From the NCBI RefSeq assembly GCF_039542385.1, contig NZ_BAABIA010000001.1, positions 434,001-498,000 of the forward strand: a DNA stretch of 64,000 nt. The letters run 5' to 3'. This document shows, piece by piece, positions 42,343 to 51,216 of this stretch. The position numbers were made by a program, and so were the translations under genes. The notes below the pieces were generated by a model. The model saw only the letters and a list, made by a program, of their open reading frames with translations, made no database searches and was not told where the DNA came from. The DNA comes from Prosthecobacter algae. Its GTDB lineage: Bacteria; Verrucomicrobiota; Verrucomicrobiia; Verrucomicrobiales; Verrucomicrobiaceae. The first letter of the stretch is position 1. Every line of letters starts with the position of its first letter.

Positions 42343-43470
42343 TTGATCGCCGTTGCCGACATCAACACACTTTGGCGGAGAAAACCTTTCGAGGCGCTTT
42401 CTTTGCACACCCCGGTCCTGGGCCTCATGCCGCAGGATGTGGTGGCGGCTTGGCGAAATAAGGACGCGAAGCCTGCCCCTGAAACGGCTAGGAAACTGAC
42501 AACCTTGCCTCTGACGCTTCCGCCTGGCTGGGCCTCCCGGCTGGCCGGTATCGTCGCCCCCTACCTGGGGTGGAAGATCCAGCAGCAGGCCCGCAGGTCA
42601 GGAGAAAAAATTCAGGGGCTAGTCGTCACTTCGCCTCATTATTTGGAATTGGTCAAAAGGACAGCCCCGCACATGCGGACCTTCTATTACTGCTCGGATG
42701 ACTACGCCCAGTATGCCGACTGGGGAGGGACGGCCATTTTGCAAAAGGAGGCCGAACTGGCCCGACGGGTGGATCACTGTTTTTTTGTTTCGCGACCCCT
42801 CGCAGATCGGGCCGTTTCTGAATACGGTCTGGAAGAAGGTTGTGTCAGCGTGTCTCCCAATGCGACGGATTCTACCTTTTTGCAGCGTAGCACGGACGAG
42901 CAGCGGGCTGCCTTGCACCGTGCTTTCCCAGCACTCCGGCACCCTTGGGTGGGCGTGGTGGGGGCTATTAATTCGCGGCTGGATTTTGATTTGATCGAGG
43001 CCTGCTGCAGTCTGCCTTCCGTCGGCAGTGTGGTGATGGTGGGCCCGGTGGACCCAACGTGTCAGGACGAAGGACTTCGGAGGCTGCGGCAAAATCCGAA
43101 ATGTGTCTTCGTCGGCCCACGACCGCATGGGGAGTTGCCTGCATGGATGCAGGCTCTCGATGTGGCGCTGATTCCATATCGGGATACGCCTCTGAACCGT
43201 GCCTGTTCTCCCATGCGCCTGTTTGATCATCTCGCCTCTGGTAAGCCTGTGGTGGGCACTGCATTCAATGCACAGATGGCCAGTTTCGAACCTTTGATCA
43301 GCATCGGGCACACTGCCCGTGAAGTCTGCGAACGGGTGGAATTGGTGTTGAAACGCCCGTCCGAGGATTTCTCTCCGGCGCAGATCGCGGCGGCAAAGTT
43401 AGAAACGTGGGACCACCGTGCAACTCGGATGCTGAAGACGATGGGAGTGTCCTTGCTGAATGGGCAGTGA
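42343..43470 (+). CDS. Glycosyltransferase, GT-B fold (TuaH-like)
   Basis: A 375-residue protein with a TTG start at 42343. It lacks the classical N-terminal glycine loop. Features are a YYCSDDYAQYADWGG segment, FFVSRPLADRA, the domain linker SPNATDSTF, VGVVGAINSRLDFDL, VGPRPHGELPAWMQALDVALIP and NRACSPMRLFDHLASGKPVV. The last pattern is common in TuaH-like and related group 1 transferases. It probably adds a sugar to the repeat unit; donor unknown. Confidence 0.75.
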   Translation: MIAVADINTLWRRKPFEALSLHTPVLGLMPQDVVAAWRNKDAKPAPETARKLTTLPLTLPPGWASRLAGIVAPYLGWKIQQQARRSGEKIQGLVVTSPHYLELVKRTAPHMRTFYYCSDDYAQYADWGGTAILQKEAELARRVDHCFFVSRPLADRAVSEYGLEEGCVSVSPNATDSTFLQRSTDEQRAALHRAFPALRHPWVGVVGAINSRLDFDLIEACCSLPSVGSVVMVGPVDPTCQDEGLRRLRQNPKCVFVGPRPHGELPAWMQALDVALIPYRDTPLNRACSPMRLFDHLASGKPVVGTAFNAQMASFEPLISIGHTAREVCERVELVLKRPSEDFSPAQIAAAKLETWDHRATRMLKTMGVSLLNGQ

Positions 43471-43524
43471 TTTAAACAGTGGCTGTATCGGCAGCGACGA
43501 AAACGCCGGGGTAAATCTGGAATC

Positions 43525-44631
43525 ATGAAGGTCCTGCATATTTGCCAACAGGATGATGCCGCCGGTGGTGGTGCTGTGCGAGTGGCTGTGGAACTGGCCA
43601 AGCGACAGGTTGCCCGGCAAGTGGATGCAAAATGTGTTTTTGCCTATGGCGGTGCGGGAGTCTTTGGCGAGGGGCTGGCAGGGAAGGCGCTCTATTTGCA
43701 GCAAGGGCCATCTTCCCACCGCGTCTCGGCTGCCTGGAATCTCTACCGTCTGCTGAAGGAGGAAAAACCTGACATCATTCACCATCATGACGGCTTGATC
43801 TGGACACACTTGGTCACTCGGACAGCCTCCGCCGGCAAGTGCATCGGGCACGGGCATCTAGGTACGCCGCTGCCCACCGCGCATTGGAAACACCGGCTGG
43901 CAGGGTATGTCCACCGCAGGACCTATGATCATCTCTTTTGTGTTTCTGAAGATGCGGCGCAATCTTGGCGGCGCAGCGGCTATCCTGGAAACAGGATTGA
44001 AGTGATTCCGAATGGAGTGGATACAGAAGTTTTTGCACCAGCTACTGAGGAGCAACGGCAAGCTGCGCGTTTGCGTTTTGACATCCCTTCAGAGGCCACC
44101 GTTTTTAGTTTTGTTGGCAGACTGCACAATGAGATGAAGCGGTGTGATGATTTTATCCGCACGGTGGCGGCGATGCCTGGGCATGTCTGGGGCCTCATTG
44201 CGGGCACTGGTGTGGATGACCTCAGTCTTCGCCAGTTGGCAGTCGAATTAAAAGTCTCAGATCGGGTCCACTTTACAGGTCTGCTGAATCCTGCCACAGC
44301 GTGTTATCATGCCAGTGATGTGTTTTTGATGACGTCCTCTTATGAGCCTTTTGGGCTGGTGGTGCTGGAGGCTGCGGCCTGCGGGTTGCCTGTGGCCGGG
44401 TTTAAGGCAGAGGGAGGCGTCAATGATCTGATGAAGTTTATCCAGGCTCCCATTCTGGAATTCCGTGACCCTGTCGATTTGGGGAATCTTGCCTTGTCGT
44501 TGCTCTTGAAACCAGCGTCAAAATTTGCTGAGATCAGGGAAGCACTTTGTGAAAATTTTTCTTGGGACCGATCTGTGGATAAGATCCTTCACACATATTC
44601 GGAGATATTAACCGGCCATCCATCATGCTAG
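43525..44631 (+). CDS. GT4-family glycosyltransferase
   Basis: A 368-residue GT-B transferase. It starts MKVLHICQQDDAAGGGAVRV with the glycine-rich acceptor loop, then IIHHHDGLIWTH, VIPNGVDTEVFAP, FSFVGRLHNEMKR and the donor-site EPFGLVVLEAAACGLPV, a perfect E-x7-E motif. It is a retaining transferase by family. Its stop overlaps the start of the Wzy-like gene by 7 bases. Confidence 0.9.
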   Translation: MKVLHICQQDDAAGGGAVRVAVELAKRQVARQVDAKCVFAYGGAGVFGEGLAGKALYLQQGPSSHRVSAAWNLYRLLKEEKPDIIHHHDGLIWTHLVTRTASAGKCIGHGHLGTPLPTAHWKHRLAGYVHRRTYDHLFCVSEDAAQSWRRSGYPGNRIEVIPNGVDTEVFAPATEEQRQAARLRFDIPSEATVFSFVGRLHNEMKRCDDFIRTVAAMPGHVWGLIAGTGVDDLSLRQLAVELKVSDRVHFTGLLNPATACYHASDVFLMTSSYEPFGLVVLEAAACGLPVAGFKAEGGVNDLMKFIQAPILEFRDPVDLGNLALSLLLKPASKFAEIREALCENFSWDRSVDKILHTYSEILTGHPSC

Positions 44632-45938
44632 ATTTTTTGTTCTATTTGTTAATCATTGCGGTGGTCATTCCCCTGGTTCTGGCGGCCAATAAACCTGCGA
44701 GAATTTTCGAGTACCCCTATTTCATGGCGGCGGTTTTTGCCGTCTTCATTCTTCCTCAGGCTTACTCGCTCATACGTTTTCCGGGGGGCGTCAAAATCGG
44801 CGAGATAGGTGATATACTGCTGATCTGCACCCTTTGTATCGTCTGCTGCTTTCTCGGCTATAAGCTCACTCCCTCGTTTACCATGGTTCGGTTCATTTCC
44901 AAACCAGCGGACCCGACTCGAATGTTCCATGTTGGACTGGCGCTCACTTTGGTTGGTATTGCCTCCATTGTTCTTATCCCCATGCAGCAGATCCAGTTTG
45001 GTAGCCGTGGTGGCATGACGGGTGTCGGGACCATCTATCTGTTCTTTGCGGGGCTCTCATTTCCGGGATTTGCAGTGTTCCTGCAATTAATACGCCAGAA
45101 GTTTACTACTTTGCGTCTGGCTGGGCTGCTGCTCAGCTCTCTTTCGCCTATCCTGTCAGTTTATACGGGGCGGCGTGAGGCTGCCGTGATCTTTTTTCTT
45201 TCGATTGCGATGACGGCCTACTTCAGCAAACGGAAGGCTCCCAGCCGCATTATCATTTTCAGTTCCCTGTTGTTTGCCACTCTCGCGATTCCGGCCACGG
45301 GGGCGTATCGGAGCTTGGTCCAGACCGGTGAAGTGCGTCGGATCAACCGCTTGGACATAGTCCAGAACTTCAAAAACTTCATCAATCAGGAGTCCATTCT
45401 TGAGCTGAGAAACGCCGCAGCCATTCTCGAGTCAACGCGCATGGAAGGAAAGTATGGCTTGGGGGCGGGATATTGGAATCAGATCGTCTACCGCTTCATC
45501 CCTGCGCAGGTCATTGGGAAGGATGCAAAGGATGCGATGTTGATCGGTGCCACGGTGGACAGGATGTATGTGGGAAAGCTGGTGGGGCGTTATGAAATCC
45601 CGGCAGGCTCGACCCGAACGGGCATGGCCGATTCCTATGAACAGTTTGGCTGGCTGGGCTGCCTGTTCTTTGCCGGGGTGGGGATGCTGTTTCGTTCCAT
45701 CTGGACGGCGGCGCTGTATCCTCACGCCTTGTTTGCGCAGTTGTTTTACATCATGATTTGCACCTCGGCGATGCGGTCGGTCACCCATCAGACGGTGGAC
45801 TTTCTTCCGGGTGTCTTTTATCAGCTTATCTTCCTGGGCGCGGCCTATCTGTATGCGAGGGCACCCGAGCCAAGAGCCCAACCGCCAAGAGGCAGCCGAT
45901 ACATGCAAAGGCCGGTGCGTGGAAGCCAGGGCGTGTGA
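44625..45938 (+). CDS. Wzy-like O-antigen polymerase
   Basis: A 437-residue polytopic protein with ten or more hydrophobic segments (FLFYLLIIAVVIPLVLAA, DILLICTLCIVCCFLGY and others) and a large polar loop near residues 225-345 rich in Arg (TGAYRSLVQTGEVRRINR, then RFIPAQVIGKDAKDA). That arrangement fits Wzy-type polymerases, which join flipped repeat units in the periplasm. Sequence conservation in the family is low, so the call rests on topology and context. The stop overlaps the following frame. Confidence 0.7.
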   Translation: MLDFLFYLLIIAVVIPLVLAANKPARIFEYPYFMAAVFAVFILPQAYSLIRFPGGVKIGEIGDILLICTLCIVCCFLGYKLTPSFTMVRFISKPADPTRMFHVGLALTLVGIASIVLIPMQQIQFGSRGGMTGVGTIYLFFAGLSFPGFAVFLQLIRQKFTTLRLAGLLLSSLSPILSVYTGRREAAVIFFLSIAMTAYFSKRKAPSRIIIFSSLLFATLAIPATGAYRSLVQTGEVRRINRLDIVQNFKNFINQESILELRNAAAILESTRMEGKYGLGAGYWNQIVYRFIPAQVIGKDAKDAMLIGATVDRMYVGKLVGRYEIPAGSTRTGMADSYEQFGWLGCLFFAGVGMLFRSIWTAALYPHALFAQLFYIMICTSAMRSVTHQTVDFLPGVFYQLIFLGAAYLYARAPEPRAQPPRGSRYMQRPVRGSQGV

Positions 45939-45976
45939 GCCCCGTCCGATTTTTGAAGGAAGCCTCCGTTTTTGCC

Positions 45977-47152
45977 GTGAAAGCAGCCTTATTATTTGAT
46001 CACTTTGGTCCCTATCATCAAGCGCGCCTGCGTGCGGCTGCGGAGGGGATGGAAGTGGTCGGGGTGGAGTTTCATCCGCGCAGCAGGGACTACGCCTGGG
46101 AGCCTGCCCGGCTGGGCGTGTTACCCCTGGTTTCGGTGCCCCCCACAAAAAGCGAAGGTCCGGAGGCCGCGCGTGAGTTTCAAGGGGTGCTCGAAAAGAC
46201 CCTGGAGGAGATCCAGCCTGAGGTGGTGGCGATTCCTGGGTGGGCCTCACGCGAAGCTCTGGTGGCGCTGAGCTGGTGCCTGAGGCAGGGAGTGCCGACG
46301 ATATTGATGTCTGAAAGCTGTGCTCATGACGAGGTGCGTGTGGGCTGGAAGGAGTGGGTGAAGCGGCGGATCATCGATTGTCATTCTGCGGCTCTGGCCG
46401 GGGGGACTTTGCATGCCCGGTATCTGAAGCTGCTAGGCATGGGGGAAGATCAAATTTCACTGGGTTATGATGCGGTAGACAATGCCTGGTTTGCGGAGCA
46501 GGGCCCCCGCCTGCGACGCTCTTTGGATTCATCTCAAGAGCCTTGTTTTTTGGCCAGTGCGCGGTTTATCCCGAAGAAAAATATCAGTCGTCTGCTGACG
46601 GCCTATGCTGCCTACCGTCAGGTCTGCGGTGATGCCAAGCCTTGGCGGCTGGTATTGCTGGGCGATGGTGAATTGCGTGGGGAAGTGGAAAAGCAAGTGC
46701 ATGAACTGGGGCTGCGGCCTTTCGTTTCCATGCCGGGGTTCCTCCAGTATGAGGAGCTGCCGTGCTACTATGCGCGGGCGTCGGCCTTCATCCATGCGAG
46801 CACGACGGAGCAGTGGGGCCTGGTGGTCAATGAGGCAATGGCGAGTGGTCTGCCGGTGCTCGTTTCCAACCGATGCGGCTGTGCCGAGGATCTGGTGGAG
46901 GAGGGGATCAACGGATTCACCTTTGATCCTGAGGATGTGCAAGGCATGACGGCGGTGATGGGGCGGATGGCGGCGCTGCCTGAAGATAAGCTGCGGCAGA
47001 TGGGCCGTGAGAGCGAGCGGATCATTGCTGACTGGGGGCCGGCCCGCTTTGCGGAAGGGATGCGGCAGGCGGCCATCACTGCCCTGAAGACAGGTGCGAA
47101 GAAGCCTTCGCTTGTGGATCGTGTGCTTCTGAAAATTTTGATGTCACGGTGA
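45977..47152 (+). CDS. GT4-family glycosyltransferase
   Basis: 391 residues from a GTG at 45977, giving the expected start MKAALLFDHFGPYHQARLRA. The frame is open back to 45758, and another GTG at 45935 overlaps the previous stop (GTGA), so the start is not certain. The linker has LGYDAVDNAWF and FLASARFIPKKNISRLL; the donor site is TEQWGLVVNEAMASGLPVLV with E-x7-E. It overlaps the next gene by 4 bases (GTGA). Donor unknown. Confidence 0.85.
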   Translation: MKAALLFDHFGPYHQARLRAAAEGMEVVGVEFHPRSRDYAWEPARLGVLPLVSVPPTKSEGPEAAREFQGVLEKTLEEIQPEVVAIPGWASREALVALSWCLRQGVPTILMSESCAHDEVRVGWKEWVKRRIIDCHSAALAGGTLHARYLKLLGMGEDQISLGYDAVDNAWFAEQGPRLRRSLDSSQEPCFLASARFIPKKNISRLLTAYAAYRQVCGDAKPWRLVLLGDGELRGEVEKQVHELGLRPFVSMPGFLQYEELPCYYARASAFIHASTTEQWGLVVNEAMASGLPVLVSNRCGCAEDLVEEGINGFTFDPEDVQGMTAVMGRMAALPEDKLRQMGRESERIIADWGPARFAEGMRQAAITALKTGAKKPSLVDRVLLKILMSR

Positions 47153-48339
47153 GAACTGCCTTTGTCATGGACTCCATTTCCCGCAATGCGGGGGGGATGT
47201 TTGATGCCGGACGCCGTCTGGCGCAGGGCCTGTGCGGGCTGGGCGAGGAGGTGCGTGTCTTTGGCGTGGAGGATGGTCATTCGCAGGCTGATATGGGAGC
47301 CTGGGCACCTGCGGCGGCTGAGCTGCATCGCTGCCGGTTTGACCGTCGTTTGGGGTATGCCCCGACACTAGGTGCCGGCCTGCATCATTTTGATGCCGAT
47401 GTAGTGCATACGCAGGGTTTGTGGACTTACACTTCGGCGGCTGCAGGCGGGTGGAGTCGGCGGGCCGGACGGCCAGAATGCATCCACCCGCATGGGATGC
47501 TGGATCCCTGGGCGCTGAAGAATTCAGCCTGGAAAAAACGGCTGGTGCTGCGCCTGTTTGAGCGGCGTCATTTGCAGCGTGCCTCCTGTCTGCGGGCTTT
47601 GTGTGAGTCGGAACTGGAATCCATCCGTGCCCTGGGGCTGGTGAATCCTGTCTGCATCATTCCCAATGGGGTGGACCTACCCGAGCCCTCGGCAGCATCT
47701 GTACGCGAACCCTGGATGCAGGGACAAAAAGTGCTGCTTTATCTGGGGCGCCTACATCCGAAGAAAGGTCTGCTGCCACTGCTCCAAGCCTGGGCGGATC
47801 TCTACAGGGCAGGGGGCCTGGAGGGCTGGGTGCTGGCTGTGGCGGGCTGGGACCAGGGGGGGCATGAGGAGGAACTCAAATCACAAGCGGATGCTCTTGC
47901 GCTGCCGTGGCTGGATGTGCGCCAGATGCCAAAGGGATCTGCACCGCTGGTTTTTACGGGGCCTCGTTTTGGGGAGGAGAAAGACCGGCTGTATGCGGCG
48001 AGTGAAGCCTTTGTTTTACCCAGCCTCAGCGAAGGGCTGCCCATGGTCATCCTGGATGCCTGGGCGCACGGCAAGCCGGTGGTGATGACTGCCGCCTGCA
48101 ACCTGCCTGAAGGTTTTGCGGCGGGGGCTGCCATTGAGGCGAAGCTGGAGGCGGATGATCTGACTGTAGGAATCCGAACTTTGTTGGCGGCCAGTGACGT
48201 TGATCGGCTTGAGATGGGGGCCAAGGGGCGGCAGCTTGTCCGGGACAAGTTTACCTGGGGGCGCGTGGCGCAGCAGATGCACCAAGTGAATGAATGGCTG
48301 GTGCACGGCGGAGCAGTCCCAGACTGCGTGCAAAGGTAA
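47149..48339 (+). CDS. GT4-family glycosyltransferase
   Basis: A 396-residue GT-B transferase with a GTG start inside the previous stop. The N-terminus MDSISRNAGGMFDAGRRLAQ has the acceptor glycine loop; DVVHTQGLWTYTSAA, HPHGMLDPWALKNSAWKK and IPNGVDLPEP follow. The donor site is SLSEGLPMVILDAWAHGKPV, with Asp in place of the second Glu. The HPHGML-DPWAL segment is typical of a group of exopolysaccharide transferases acting late in repeat assembly, but the acceptor is unknown. Confidence 0.85.
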   Translation: MRTAFVMDSISRNAGGMFDAGRRLAQGLCGLGEEVRVFGVEDGHSQADMGAWAPAAAELHRCRFDRRLGYAPTLGAGLHHFDADVVHTQGLWTYTSAAAGGWSRRAGRPECIHPHGMLDPWALKNSAWKKRLVLRLFERRHLQRASCLRALCESELESIRALGLVNPVCIIPNGVDLPEPSAASVREPWMQGQKVLLYLGRLHPKKGLLPLLQAWADLYRAGGLEGWVLAVAGWDQGGHEEELKSQADALALPWLDVRQMPKGSAPLVFTGPRFGEEKDRLYAASEAFVLPSLSEGLPMVILDAWAHGKPVVMTAACNLPEGFAAGAAIEAKLEADDLTVGIRTLLAASDVDRLEMGAKGRQLVRDKFTWGRVAQQMHQVNEWLVHGGAVPDCVQR

Positions 48340-48410
48340 ATTCTACTTGGAGAATAGGTGCGGCCTCGTGTTTGATGGAGTCAAGGGTGATGGCCTGCGG
48401 GTCTAACCAA

Positions 48411-48986
48411 ATGAATGATATGAACATTCCTGCCACAGGTGAAAACCGATCTTCGACGAAGTATAGCCGTCGTGAGATGGGGCTGCGCCTGCTTTGGTCG
48501 GTGGGGCGTGTGATCTTTCAGTGCAGCCCCCGGCCTTTGTTCGGCTTTCGCTCCTGGCTGTTGCGGCTGTTTGGCGCAAAGGTGGGCCGTGAGGTGCACA
48601 TCTATCCTTCGGCACTCATTTATTATCCCTGGAATCTGGAGATCGGTGACTGGTCCTGCATCGGCGAGTGGGCGCTGGTTTATAACCTGGGTGAGGTGAC
48701 TATCGGGGAGCGGGTGACGATCTCTCAGCGGGTACACCTGTGTGCGGGAACGCATGATTACCGGGATGCGGCGATGCCTTTGATCAGGCTGCCGATCACG
48801 GTCGGATCATCGGCCTGGATCTGTGCCGATGCTTTTGTCGGCCCTGGCGTGAAGGTGGGGGAGGGGGCGGTGGTCGGGGCTCGCGCGGTGGTGGTCAAAG
48901 ATGTGCCCGAATGGATGGTGGTGGGCGGCAATCCGGCGAAGATCTTGAAGCGCCGGGAAATAAATGGTCAGGGACCCGAATCATGA
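48411..48986 (+). CDS. WcaF-like hexapeptide-repeat acetyltransferase
   Basis: About 191 residues from the ATG at 48411 (another in-frame ATG lies at 48420). The C-terminal half is a left-handed beta-helix with hexapeptide repeats (LEIGDWSCIGEWALVYN, VTIGERVTISQRVHL, VKVGEGAVVGARAVV) and the catalytic-type CAGTHDYRD histidine region. The ending VVGGNPAKILKRRE is typical of sugar O-acetyltransferases such as WcaF of colanic acid synthesis. It would acetylate a sugar of the repeat unit. It overlaps the next gene by 4 bases. Confidence 0.8.
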   Translation: MNDMNIPATGENRSSTKYSRREMGLRLLWSVGRVIFQCSPRPLFGFRSWLLRLFGAKVGREVHIYPSALIYYPWNLEIGDWSCIGEWALVYNLGEVTIGERVTISQRVHLCAGTHDYRDAAMPLIRLPITVGSSAWICADAFVGPGVKVGEGAVVGARAVVVKDVPEWMVVGGNPAKILKRREINGQGPES

Positions 48987-49636
48987 GTTCGAACAACAGC
49001 ATTGATGGTTATAATTATGCCGATAGCGAGTGTGGGCACATGCATGGACTGCTGATGCCGGCCTTGCTGGACGAGCTTGCGAAGACAACGGGCGGAGGTT
49101 CGGCCCGGCCCGTCTTTGATTTGGGGTGTGGCAATGGCAGTGTGACTGCCGCTGTGGCGGCCGCAGGTTATGAAGTTTTGGGCTGTGATCCCTCCGTTAC
49201 GGGCATTGAAAAGGCCGGGCGAGCTTGGCCTCATTTAAAGTTGGCCGAGGGATCTGGTTACGATGATCTAGCTGCGAAGTATGGCCGTTTCCCCGCAGTG
49301 TATTCGCTGGAGGTGATTGAGCACGTCTATGATCCACGCCTGGTGGTGCGGCGGGTAAATGATCTTTTGGAGCCCGGTGGGCATTTCATTCTCAGCACTC
49401 CCTATCATGGTTATTGGAAGAACCTGATGCTTGCCTTGACTGGCAAGATGGACACGCATTTCACGGCGCTGTGGGATCATGGGCACATCAAATTTTGGTC
49501 CCCAAGAACGATCACACGTCTGTTGGAAGAAGCGGGATTCCGAGTGCTGAGGATTCGTCGGCTGGGCCGGGTGCCTGCGCTGGCCATGACGATGATGGTG
49601 GTGGCGCAGAAAATCCAGGACCACCAGGAGAAGTGA
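48983..49636 (+). CDS. Class I SAM-dependent methyltransferase (UbiG-like)
   Basis: 217 residues from the ATG at 48983 (ATGA overlap with the acetyltransferase). Motif I is VFDLGCGNGSVTAAVAAAG, followed by LGCDPSVTGIEKA, then AVYSLEVIEHVYDPRLVVRR and LLEPGGHFILSTPYHGYW, the usual post-I, II and III motifs of UbiG-like enzymes. In this setting the substrate is probably a sugar or lipid-linked intermediate. The stop and the next start share one base (TGATG). Confidence 0.8.
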   Translation: MSSNNSIDGYNYADSECGHMHGLLMPALLDELAKTTGGGSARPVFDLGCGNGSVTAAVAAAGYEVLGCDPSVTGIEKAGRAWPHLKLAEGSGYDDLAAKYGRFPAVYSLEVIEHVYDPRLVVRRVNDLLEPGGHFILSTPYHGYWKNLMLALTGKMDTHFTALWDHGHIKFWSPRTITRLLEEAGFRVLRIRRLGRVPALAMTMMVVAQKIQDHQEK

Positions 49637-50475
49637 TGAAGCCGCTGCCAGTCTCCATTTGCATCCCGGTCAAGAACGAGGCCGTGAATCTGCCTGCCTG
49701 TCTTGCCGCCTTGAGCGACTTTGATGAGGTGGTGGTGGTGGATTCCGGGAGCACGGACGACACCGTGAAGCTGGCCCAGGAGGCGGGTGCGACGGTGCTG
49801 AGTTTTGAGTGGAACGGGCAGTTTCCGAAGAAGCGAAACTGGGCTCTGCGGAACCATGCTTTCAAACATCCCTGGGTGCTCTTTCTGGATGCAGATGAGC
49901 GGATGAACGACGGCTTTGTGGCGGAACTCCGCGAGGTGTTGGCTGGAACATCGCATGTTGGATTTTGGATCTCGTTTACCAATTGGTTCATGGGCGCGCC
50001 GTTGCATCATGGGGATGTGTTTCACAAGTTGGCGCTACTGAAGGTCGGGGCGGGCGAGTATGAACGCTTTCCTGAAGATGCCTGGAGCAAACTGGACATG
50101 GAGGTGCATGAGCACCCTGTGCTGCAAGGCAGCACAGGCGAGCTGAAGACCAGGCTGGAACATCAGGACTACCGGGGGCTGAAAAGCTACCTCGGGAAAC
50201 ACAATGAGTATTCATCCTGGGAGGCCAACCGCTATGTGTGGCTGGAAACTGCCGGGCCCGATGCCTGGGCGGCACTGAACGGGCGGCAACGGTTTAAATA
50301 CCGGGCACTGGACCGCTGGTGGCTGGCCTGGCTCTACTGGGCTGTTTCCTTGTGGCTGAAGAAGGGCTTTCTGGATGGGCGGAATGGGTTTCGTTTTGCC
50401 CAGATGAAACGGCGCTATTTTCAGGAGATCCGCCTGAAGATTCAAGAAATACGAAGAACCGGAAATCCTGCCTGA
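49636..50475 (+). CDS. GT2-family glycosyltransferase (WaaE/KdtX-like)
   Basis: 279 residues from the ATG at 49636. It has VSICIPVKNEAVNLPACL, VVVVDSGSTDDTVKLA, FEWNGQFPKKRNWAL, FLDADERM and a later HEHPVL with the EHQDYRGL segment. The combination of DSGSTDDT, PKKRNWAL and DADER is typical of the WaaE/KdtX group, which adds glucose to LPS core heptose. A similar step on a lipid-linked glycan is likely here. It shares one base with the next start. Confidence 0.85.
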   Translation: MKPLPVSICIPVKNEAVNLPACLAALSDFDEVVVVDSGSTDDTVKLAQEAGATVLSFEWNGQFPKKRNWALRNHAFKHPWVLFLDADERMNDGFVAELREVLAGTSHVGFWISFTNWFMGAPLHHGDVFHKLALLKVGAGEYERFPEDAWSKLDMEVHEHPVLQGSTGELKTRLEHQDYRGLKSYLGKHNEYSSWEANRYVWLETAGPDAWAALNGRQRFKYRALDRWWLAWLYWAVSLWLKKGFLDGRNGFRFAQMKRRYFQEIRLKIQEIRRTGNPA

Positions 50476-51212
50476 TGGAAATGCTCCTTGTCGTTCCCTG
50501 CTTCCGTGAAAGTGCGCGCATCGGCCACTTTCTGCCGGAGCTGTGCGCCGAGATGGACCGCCTGGGCGGCATTCGCGTGCTGGTGGTGGAAGATGGCTCC
50601 GGCGATGAGGAGCAGGCCAAAATGACGGCCCTACTGTCGGGCTGGCGTCGGCAATACGCTTGTCTGGCGGAGCCACTGCTGCTGGCGGAGAATCTGGGCA
50701 AGGGCGGTGCCGTCTATGCCGGGTGGGCACAGGCGGGAGAGGCGGGCTGGGTGGCCTTTGTAGATGCAGACGGCGCCTCGCCGGTGGCTGAGGTGTCGCG
50801 GCTGGTGCAACTGGCCCGTGCTCAGGGGCAGCCGCACCGGGCCTTGTTTGCTTCGCGGGTGAAAATGCTGGGGAGGAAGGTGCAGAGGTTATTGAAGCGT
50901 CATTTGTTAGGTCGGATCTATGCCACGCTGGTGTCGGAGATGCTGGGCATTCCGGTGTATGATTCCCAGTGCGGCCTGAAGTTGGTGCCGCGAGCGGCTT
51001 TTGAGAAGGTGGCGGGCTCTTTGCAGATCATGGGCTTCGCCTTTGATGTGGAGCTGCTGGTGGCTTTGCTGAAAAGTGGCTGCGAGGTCGAGGAGGTGCC
51101 GACCGATTGGCAAGAGATACCGGGTGGTAAGGTGAGCCTGATTCACGACTCCGTGCGGATGGCAAAGGATGTGTGGAACATCCGCGCAGGGAGGGGCAAG
51201 GTGACCAACTGA
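50475..51212 (+). CDS. Dolichyl-phosphate-sugar synthase-like GT2
   Basis: 245 residues from the ATG at 50475. It has LLVVPCFRESARIGHFL, VLVVEDGSGDEEQAK, ENLGKGGAVYAGW, AFVDADGASP, YDSQCGLKLVPRAAF and MGFAFDVELLVALLKSG. This is the pattern of dolichyl-phosphate glucose/mannose synthases (ALG5/DPM1-like) and their bacterial undecaprenyl-phosphate relatives. It could make a polyprenyl-phosphate sugar used outside the membrane, rather than adding directly to the repeat unit. No membrane helix is visible. Confidence 0.8.
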   Translation: MEMLLVVPCFRESARIGHFLPELCAEMDRLGGIRVLVVEDGSGDEEQAKMTALLSGWRRQYACLAEPLLLAENLGKGGAVYAGWAQAGEAGWVAFVDADGASPVAEVSRLVQLARAQGQPHRALFASRVKMLGRKVQRLLKRHLLGRIYATLVSEMLGIPVYDSQCGLKLVPRAAFEKVAGSLQIMGFAFDVELLVALLKSGCEVEEVPTDWQEIPGGKVSLIHDSVRMAKDVWNIRAGRGKVTN

Positions 51213-51216
51213 GACC

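Noticed and set aside
45432-46250. Minus-strand open frame of 272 codons
   Set aside because: Antisense to the Wzy-like gene and a GT4 gene; Pro/Arg-rich shadow without motifs.
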